Shown here: piece after piece, positions 59,153 through 64,000 of the stretch
Layout of the letters: each line of letters opens with the position of its first letter
Numbering within the stretch: position 1 is the stretch's first letter
Assembly (NCBI RefSeq): GCF_004137345.1
Contig: NZ_SDWV01000018.1
Span: 42,526 to 106,525 of the forward strand
Source: Nocardioides zhouii
Lineage (GTDB): Bacteria > Actinomycetota > Actinomycetes > Propionibacteriales > Nocardioidaceae
DNA: 64,000 nucleotides
Reading direction: 5' to 3'
Made by a program: the position numbers and the translations under genes
The notes under the pieces: generated by a model
Databases searched by the model: none
Seen by the model: the letters and a program-made list of their open reading frames with translations, nothing else
What the model was told of the DNA's origin: nothing

Positions 59153-60101
59153 CGTGGTCGCCGCCGTCGCGCCAGCGCCGCTCGGCGGCACCGCGCCAGC
59201 CCGCGACGGGCAGGCCAAACTTCGCCACGAGCCGGTCGGTGAACGGCGCCTCGTGCAGGCGCACCAGGCGCACCGGGCGGTCTCCGCGGCGGACCTCGAT
59301 CCGCGCACCCGGCGGCAGGTCGACCGTGCGCCGACCGTCGCACCACAGCACGCCCGATCTGGTGTTGGACAGCACCTCGATTGCGAGCACCGAGGTCGGC
59401 GCCACCACCATCGGGCGCGCGAAGAGGGCGTGCGCGCTCAGGGGCACCATGAGCAACGCCTCGACCTCGGGCCACACCACCGGGCCACCGGCGCTGAAGT
59501 TGTAGGCCGTCGATCCGGTGGGGGTGGCACAGACCACGCCGTCGCAGCCCCACCTCGACAGGGGTCGTCCGTCGACCTCGACGACGACCTCCAGCATCCG
59601 CTCGCGGGCCGCCTTCTCGACGCTCGCCTCGTTGAGGGCGAAGGTCTCGAAGACGACCTCCTTGCCCACCAGCACCCGTACGCCGAGCGTGAGCCGGTCC
59701 TCAGCGGTGTACGTGCGGTTGACGATCGCCGCGATCGTGAACTCGACGTCCTCCGGCTCGGCCTCGGCGAGGAACCCGACATGCCCGAGGTTCACGCCGA
59801 GCAGCGGCGTGCTGGTCTCGTGGGTGAGTTCGGCGGCCCGCAGGATCGACCCGTCACCTCCGATGACCAGCACCAGCTCGCAGCCCTCGCCCGGGAGGTC
59901 GTCGGGTTGCGTCGTCTCGACCAGGCCGTCGCCGCCGCCCGGTCCGAGGTCGGCGGCCTCGGCCGCCAGGAGGCGTACGGCGATGCCGTGCTCGGTGAGC
60001 CGCTGGACGCACGCGCGTGCGACCTCACGCACCTCGGCCCGGCCGGTGTGGGCGAGCACCAGGACCCGTCGACCGGTTGGATCAGGGGTCTCGAGGGTCA
60101 C
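59145..60101 (-). CDS. nadK: NAD kinase
   Basis: 318 residues. GGDG motif in LVLVIGGDGSILRAAE, GVNLGHVGFL, the conserved TPTGSTAYNFSAGGP, and SAHALFARP. Phosphorylates NAD to NADP. Between tlyA and recN as in mycobacteria (ppnK), overlapping both genes. Confidence 0.96.
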   Translation of the reverse strand: MTLETPDPTGRRVLVLAHTGRAEVREVARACVQRLTEHGIAVRLLAAEAADLGPGGGDGLVETTQPDDLPGEGCELVLVIGGDGSILRAAELTHETSTPLLGVNLGHVGFLAEAEPEDVEFTIAAIVNRTYTAEDRLTLGVRVLVGKEVVFETFALNEASVEKAARERMLEVVVEVDGRPLSRWGCDGVVCATPTGSTAYNFSAGGPVVWPEVEALLMVPLSAHALFARPMVVAPTSVLAIEVLSNTRSGVLWCDGRRTVDLPPGARIEVRRGDRPVRLVRLHEAPFTDRLVAKFGLPVAGWRGAAERRWRDGGDHDA

Positions 60102-60937
60102 GGCTCCACCCTCTCACCCGCCACCCCCAGTGGGGCCGCCCTCTCCACCTCGGCGCGGATGTCGTCGGCATCGACGGCAGCCGGCCCGCGGCGCAGCAGC
60201 AGGAAGAACTCGACGTTGCCGGACGGCCCGGGCAGCGGGCTGACGGTCACCGCGACCGCGCCCCATCCGCGCGCGGCGGCGAGGTCGGCGATGGCGGTCA
60301 CGGCCTCTGCCCGGAGCGCGAGGTCGCGCACCACGCCGCCCTTGCCCACGCGGTCCTTGCCGACCTCGAACTGCGGCTTCACCATCAGCGCCAGCTCGCC
60401 GTCCTCGCGCGTCACGGACAGCAGCGGGTCGAGCACGAGGGCGAGCGAGATGAAGGACAGGTCGCCCACCACGAGGTCCACGGGCTCGCCGATGACCTCG
60501 AGGGTGAGCTCGCGGATGTTGGTGCGGTCGTGCACGTGCACCCGTTCGTCGCTCTGCAGCGACCAGGCGAGCTGGCCGTAGCCGACGTCGACCGCGACCA
60601 CCTCGCGGGCACCGGCCCGCAGCAGCACGTCGGTGAAGCCGCCGGTGGAGGCGCCGGCGTCGAGGCACCGCTTGCCCGCGACGGTGAGCCCGTGCGCGGC
60701 GAAGGCGTCGAGCGCCCCCGCGAGCTTGTGCCCACCCCGCGACACGTAGTCCACCGACGTCGGGTCCTCGCGTACGACGATCGCCACGTCGGTCGTCACG
60801 CCGGTCGCGGGCTTGGTGGCGCGGGCTCCGGACACGGTCACCCGGCCGGCCGCGACGAGCTCGCTCGCATGCTCGCGTGAACGGGCCAGGCCGCGTCGGA
60901 CGAGCTCCTGGTCCAGTCGAAGTCGTCGAGGGGGCAC
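60098..60937 (-). CDS. tlyA: TlyA family rRNA 2'-O-methyltransferase
   Basis: 279 residues from GTG 60937. N-terminal S4 RNA-binding domain (RLDQELVRRGLARSREHASE), then a FtsJ-like SAM methyltransferase with CLDAGASTGGFTDVLL, VVGDLSFISL, and LMVKPQFEVGKD. In mycobacteria TlyA methylates 16S C1409 and 23S C1920 and sets capreomycin sensitivity. GTG overlaps no gene but lies 7 bases after the small gene upstream. Confidence 0.95.
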   Translation of the reverse strand: MPPRRLRLDQELVRRGLARSREHASELVAAGRVTVSGARATKPATGVTTDVAIVVREDPTSVDYVSRGGHKLAGALDAFAAHGLTVAGKRCLDAGASTGGFTDVLLRAGAREVVAVDVGYGQLAWSLQSDERVHVHDRTNIRELTLEVIGEPVDLVVGDLSFISLALVLDPLLSVTREDGELALMVKPQFEVGKDRVGKGGVVRDLALRAEAVTAIADLAAARGWGAVAVTVSPLPGPSGNVEFFLLLRRGPAAVDADDIRAEVERAAPLGVAGERVEP

Positions 60938-60944
60938 GGTCGGT

Positions 60945-61163
60945 TCAGGCGCCCTGCTCGCCGTCGGCAGTGTCGTCGGCCGACGACTGGGCGTCCGGCT
61001 GGGCGTCGAGGGCGCGGCGCAGCTGCTCGTGGGCGCGCTCGAAGACGGCAACGTGTCCCGCCACCGGCGTGCCGGCGGCGGCCGCGACGTCGACCAGCAC
61101 CCGATCGACGGCCGCGACGCCCGTCGAGGCGCCGTCCGCGGTGGATTCCGGTCGCTGCTCCAT
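60945..61163 (-). CDS. Small conserved protein of the tlyA operon (Rv1693-like)
   Basis: 72 residues from ATG 61163. The centre (GVAAVDRVLVDVAAAAGTPV to VFERAHEQLRRALDAQ) forms two probable helices; both ends are polar. The position between the HAD phosphatase and tlyA matches the small gene Rv1693 in M. tuberculosis. Function unknown. It starts 10 bases after the HAD stop. Confidence 0.75.
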   Translation of the reverse strand: MEQRPESTADGASTGVAAVDRVLVDVAAAAGTPVAGHVAVFERAHEQLRRALDAQPDAQSSADDTADGEQGA

Positions 61164-61173
61164 GGCGGCGAGC

Positions 61174-62196
61174 CTACTCGGCACCGAGGCGCCGGACAGG
61201 CCCGGGCGGCGTCGTGTCGCCGAGGTCCACCGGCGACCCGGACGCGTCGAGGTGCTGCCAGCACACGGTGGCGACCACCCGCCACCAGTCGGCGTCGGCG
61301 CCGTCCCCGCTGACCGTCAGGCGACCGTCGACGACGGCCGCGCTCCACCCGTTGAGCTCGGCTCCGCCGCCCTCGACAGCCTGCGGCACCGGGTGCGGCT
61401 CGAAGAGCCCCTCCAGCGTCGGAGAGATGTACGTCGGGCGCAGCTCGGGCGTGGCCGCGACGAGGTCGTCGAGCCAGCTGACGCCGGTGAGCACCAGCAG
61501 CGACGGTACGTCGATCGCGTGCGCCCCCTCGATGTCGGTGTCGAGCCGGTCGCCGACCATGATCGGCCGGTCGCCACCGACGCGCCGCACCGTCTCCTCC
61601 ATGAGCGGCTTCTCCGGCTTCCCCGCCACCACCGGGTCCACTCCGGCGAAGCCGGAGATGGTCCGCACCAGGACGCCGTGCCCGGGAGCGAGACCGTACG
61701 GCGTCGGGATCGTCATGTCGGCGTTGCTGGCCACGTAGGGCAGACCGTCGCGCACGAGCGTCGAGACCCGCATGATGTCGCGCCACCGCACGTCCGGCCC
61801 GTAGCCGCTGACCACCGCGACCGCGCCGTCCGGCTCGTCCACGGGCTCGAGGGCCGCCTCCAGCAGCGCGACCCGCAGCCCCTCGCCGCCCAGCAGCAGG
61901 ACCTTGGCGCCCGCACCGTGCTCGTCGACCAGCACCCGGGCAGCCGCCTGGGCGGACGTCACGACGTCACCGGCGGTCGCGGCGACACCGACGCCTTCGA
62001 GCTTCGCGGCCACCTTGTCCGGCGTACGCGACGCGTTGTTGGTGACGAACGCGACGTGGCACCCGGCCTGCCGGACCCGGTCGATGTGCTCGGCCGCTCC
62101 GTCGACGACGGTGTCGCCGACGTAGACCACGCCGTCCAGGTCGAACATCACCAGGTCGTGCGCCTCCACGATCGGAGTCGTCGTCTCCTCGAGCAT
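61174..62196 (-). CDS. HAD-IIA family phosphatase (NagD/PGP-like)
   Basis: 340 residues. Catalytic DxD in MFDLDGVVYVG, motif II VTNNASRTP, the Lys in AGKPEKPLM, and motif IV MVGDRLDTDIEGA. Members remove phosphate from glycolytic side products or nucleotides; the target is not clear. A C-terminal extra domain of about 80 residues (TLEGLFEPHPVPQAVEGGG to DLGDTT) is unusual for NagD. Heads the tlyA operon, with GGTGGAG upstream of the start. Confidence 0.88.
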   Translation of the reverse strand: MLEETTTPIVEAHDLVMFDLDGVVYVGDTVVDGAAEHIDRVRQAGCHVAFVTNNASRTPDKVAAKLEGVGVAATAGDVVTSAQAAARVLVDEHGAGAKVLLLGGEGLRVALLEAALEPVDEPDGAVAVVSGYGPDVRWRDIMRVSTLVRDGLPYVASNADMTIPTPYGLAPGHGVLVRTISGFAGVDPVVAGKPEKPLMEETVRRVGGDRPIMVGDRLDTDIEGAHAIDVPSLLVLTGVSWLDDLVAATPELRPTYISPTLEGLFEPHPVPQAVEGGGAELNGWSAAVVDGRLTVSGDGADADWWRVVATVCWQHLDASGSPVDLGDTTPPGPVRRLGAE

Positions 62197-62232
62197 GCTC
62201 CACCCCTCTCCGGACTGGGACGCGTGTCCCCC

Positions 62233-62238
62233 TACGAT
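62233..62238 (+). promoter_or_regulatory. Leaderless -10 hexamer of the DUF1015 gene
   Basis: TACGAT lies exactly 6 nt before ATG 62245. It favours that start over the in-frame GTG at 62224. Confidence 0.55.
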
Positions 62239-62244
62239 GCTCCG

Positions 62245-63363
62245 ATGGACTTCGCCCGGGACGTACCGCCGTACGTCGCGAAGCCCCTCGAGCTCCTCCC
62301 GTTCCGTGCCCTCATGCTGGCACCGGCCCGGGTCGGCGATCCTGCGTCTGCACGAGCGCTCGCGCGACCCTATCGCGACGTCGCTGCCCGGCTGCTCGAC
62401 TGGATCGAACAGGGACGCGCCATCGCCGATTCAGGGCCGGCGCTCTACGTGCACGAGTACACCGCTGGCGGACTCACCGTCCGGGGTCTCGTCGGTGCGC
62501 TCGCCATGTCGCGGCGCTCCGCGTCGATGGCCGACCGCGCCGTCTGGCCCCACGAAGCCATCCACCACGAGCAGGCCGGCGAGCTGGCCGACCGGATGCA
62601 CCAGATGGACCTCAACCCCGCGCCCATCCTCCTCGTGCACCACGGCGTCGCCGAGCTGCGCGAGCTGCTGGCCGGCGTGACGCGCGCCAGGCCGGAGTGG
62701 CGCTACCTCGACCGCTCGGGGCAGCGTCAACGCATCTGGGCCATCCGCGACGCCGACCTGCTCGCCCGCATCGGCGAGCTGCTGAGCGAGACCCGCTGCC
62801 TCCTGGCCGACGGGCACCACCGCTACGCCGCCTACCTCCGCCTCCAGCAGGAGCACCCCGGCACCGCATGGGACACCGGGCTGGCCATGCTGGTCGACCA
62901 GGACGACACTCCTCTGTTCCTCGGCGCCATCCACCGCACGCTTCCCGGCACGACCCTCGACGGGCTCGTGGATGCCGCCAGGGCGGCCGGTGCCAGCGTC
63001 GCCGAGCACGGCCGGCGACGGGCGCTGGGTGCCCTGGACAGCACCCACCTGGTCCTGACCGACGGGGCGACGTGGCACACCGTCAGCCCGGGTGACCTCG
63101 ACCGCGACGCCGCAGTGTCCTGGCTGCACGACCGGGTCCTCCCGGGACTGCCGCGCGAGCCGATGCGCGTCGACCACCACCACAACGTCGACGACGCGCT
63201 GGCGGCCACCAGCGCTTCGTCACCGGCCGTGCTGCTGCCGAGCCCGGACTTCGACCAGGTCCGCGCGCTCGTAGAGTCGGGCGGGCTCCTGCCCGAGAAG
63301 GCCACGTCTTTCCAGCCGAAGCCGAGCCTCGGCGCGATCATGCGGCCGTTGACCGACGCATGA
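62245..63363 (+). CDS. DUF1015 family protein
   Basis: 372 residues. The hallmark LLADGHHRYAAYLRL (about 188-202) is present, and RALMLAPARVGDPASARALA to RPYRDV at the start fits the family. Function unknown, although an enzyme-like site around the DGHHR motif is likely. The ATG is set by the TACGAT hexamer 6 nt upstream. Its 3' end overlaps the SSB paralogue on the other strand by 26 bases. Confidence 0.82.
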   Translation: MDFARDVPPYVAKPLELLPFRALMLAPARVGDPASARALARPYRDVAARLLDWIEQGRAIADSGPALYVHEYTAGGLTVRGLVGALAMSRRSASMADRAVWPHEAIHHEQAGELADRMHQMDLNPAPILLVHHGVAELRELLAGVTRARPEWRYLDRSGQRQRIWAIRDADLLARIGELLSETRCLLADGHHRYAAYLRLQQEHPGTAWDTGLAMLVDQDDTPLFLGAIHRTLPGTTLDGLVDAARAAGASVAEHGRRRALGALDSTHLVLTDGATWHTVSPGDLDRDAAVSWLHDRVLPGLPREPMRVDHHHNVDDALAATSASSPAVLLPSPDFDQVRALVESGGLLPEKATSFQPKPSLGAIMRPLTDA

Positions 63364-63733
63364 TCCTGGCCGCCGACGCCTCGACCTCGACGCGCGAGCG
63401 GGTCGCTCCGCCCGCCTGGTAGAACCGGCACCGGACGGACCCTGAGACCTCCACGAGATCGCCGGGGCGCCAGGCCACGATGCTACGCCGCAGACGCGGG
63501 GTCCACGCGGTGCACGGCACTGAGTCGACCCGCTGGCCCGCGGCTCGTCCTGCCACCGCGCTCCCAGGTGCAGCGCCACGCTGCACCGAGACCCGGAACG
63601 TCACCAGGGTGTCTCCGCTCGGCAGCTCGACGACCACGGGCTCAGCCGTCAGCCGGCCCACCAGGCGTACGTCGTTCGCGGCGACCTCGTCATCGACCTG
63701 GTCCTGCACTTCCTTCTTCTGTGTCTTGGCCAC
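63338..63733 (-). CDS. SSB-like single-strand DNA-binding protein without acidic tail
   Basis: 131 residues from GTG 63733 (AGGAGG 6 nt upstream). An OB-fold typical of SSB: NDVRLVGRLTAEPVVVELPS, TLVTFRVSVQR, and DLVEVSGSVRCRFYQAGG. The usual acidic DDDIPF-type tail that recruits repair proteins is absent; the protein ends EASAARIMRRSTAA. So it is a second, specialised SSB rather than the essential one. It lies next to an rRNA operon. Confidence 0.82.
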   Translation of the reverse strand: MAKTQKKEVQDQVDDEVAANDVRLVGRLTAEPVVVELPSGDTLVTFRVSVQRGAAPGSAVAGRAAGQRVDSVPCTAWTPRLRRSIVAWRPGDLVEVSGSVRCRFYQAGGATRSRVEVEASAARIMRRSTAA

Positions 63734-63797
63734 AGTGCACCTCCTGGGACCAAGGCTCGCGGCGCAGACCGACACCCGCGCAGCTCGGCATCACGCG

Positions 63798-63834
63798 CCT
63801 GTGGACGACGTCCGGAAGCGCTTCCCTGTGGACG
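63798..63834. repeat. Direct repeat upstream of the SSB-like gene
   Basis: CCTGTGGACG occurs at 63798-63807 and 63825-63834, 27 bp apart. Could be a regulator site for the SSB-like gene. Nothing else is seen in 63734-63890. Confidence 0.35.
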
Positions 63835-63890
63835 GCCAGTGGGCACGGAATGCCACAGCAACCGGCGCCGCACCAGGTCAGGAAATGCAG

Positions 63891-63920
63891 AAGTGGGGCC
63901 ACCCGAAGGTGACCCCACTT
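63891..63920 (-). terminator. rRNA operon terminator
   Basis: AAGTGGGG...CCACC and its complement (one mismatch) form a 12-13 bp stem with a CGAA-type loop, 11 nt after the 5S 3' end on the minus strand, followed by TTCTGCATTTCC. Confidence 0.8.
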
Positions 63921-63931
63921 CCACAATGTAT

Positions 63932-64000
63932 GTCCGGCGGCGTCCTACTCTCCCACAACCTCTCGGTTGCAGTACCATCGGCGCTGAAAGGCTTAACTTC
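63932..64000 (-). rRNA. rrf: 5S rRNA, 3' part
   Basis: 69 nt of 5S rRNA on the minus strand, cut by the right edge. Signature parts are GAAGTTAAGCCTTTCAGCGC, CCGATGGTACTGC, GGGAGAGTAGGACGCCGCC and the 3' GGAC end. The rest of the rRNA operon (23S, 16S) should lie to the right. A terminator follows at 63891-63920. Confidence 0.93.

Overview
The window is GC-rich chromosomal DNA from an actinobacterium, most likely Nocardioides or a close relative in the Propionibacteriales. The evidence is strong G/C bias at third codon positions, frequent GTG starts, many ATGA/GTGA stop-start overlaps, and gene content and order. Two long blocks match the gene order I recall from Mycobacterium tuberculosis. 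The first (16.4-22.2 kb) is pgsA2, DUF881, small basic protein, DUF881, gcvH, garA, MerR, DUF151 nuclease, MerR, with gcvP next to it. The second is pieces of the tlyA-nadK-recN-steA-mctB-pyrG-NUDIX-xerD block and the parA-scpA-scpB-rluB...cmk...der block (30-62 kb). No prophage, insertion sequence or CRISPR array was seen, so this is mostly core chromosome with a few accessory insertions.

Layout. 0-9 kb: OsmC protein, a tiny Arg-rich protein, FdhD, SbcD-SbcC nuclease, and a TldD/PmbA pair. 9-12 kb: an SPFH / zinc-ribbon / small membrane protein operon. 12-16.3 kb: a serine hydrolase and glycine decarboxylase (gcvP) under a glycine riboswitch. 16.4-22.2 kb: the gcvH-garA-MerR block. 22.2-24.7 kb: two CNNM/CorC-type membrane proteins. 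24.8-27.5 kb: a secreted sulfatase and an ArsB/NhaD-type permease. 27.5-30.1 kb: a hypothetical protein, a threonine-dehydratase-like enzyme, tRNA-Pro(GGG) and a secreted M23 peptidase. 30.1-36.6 kb: der, plsC-like, cmk, tyrA, aroH, a VOC protein, an AraC regulator and rluB. 36.6-42.4 kb: scpB, scpA, a ribbon-helix-helix-like protein, parA and a Ski2-like helicase. 42.4-48.2 kb: a cyclase-family protein, a DrrAB-type ABC exporter and a large SARP/NB-ARC regulator. 48.2-62.2 kb: xerD, ald, NUDIX, pepN (opposite strand), pyrG, mctB, steA, recN, nadK, tlyA, a small protein and a HAD phosphatase. 62.2-64 kb: a DUF1015 protein, a tailless SSB paralogue, and the 3' end of an rRNA operon (5S, minus strand).

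Functional themes are chromosome maintenance (SbcCD, RecN, XerD, ScpAB, ParA), nitrogen and central metabolism (glycine cleavage, GarA, Ald, chorismate to prephenate branch, CTP and NADP synthesis), and envelope biology (PgsA2, SteA, MctB, M23, SPFH).

The most interesting non-coding signals are these: (i) a repeated -10-like hexamer exactly 6-8 nt before start codons, implying many leaderless mRNAs; (ii) a leaderless 27-codon, Cys-containing leader ORF whose stop overlaps the pepN start; (iii) the same MerR-type operator next to two promoters of the gcvH-garA-MerR block; (iv) a predicted H-type pseudoknot that would bury the ribosome binding site of the M23 peptidase; (v) a glycine riboswitch with a visible Shine-Dalgarno-sequestering helix; and (vi) a helically phased CTGTGCA repeat array plus a perfect operator upstream of parA. 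All of these are read from sequence only and are untested.
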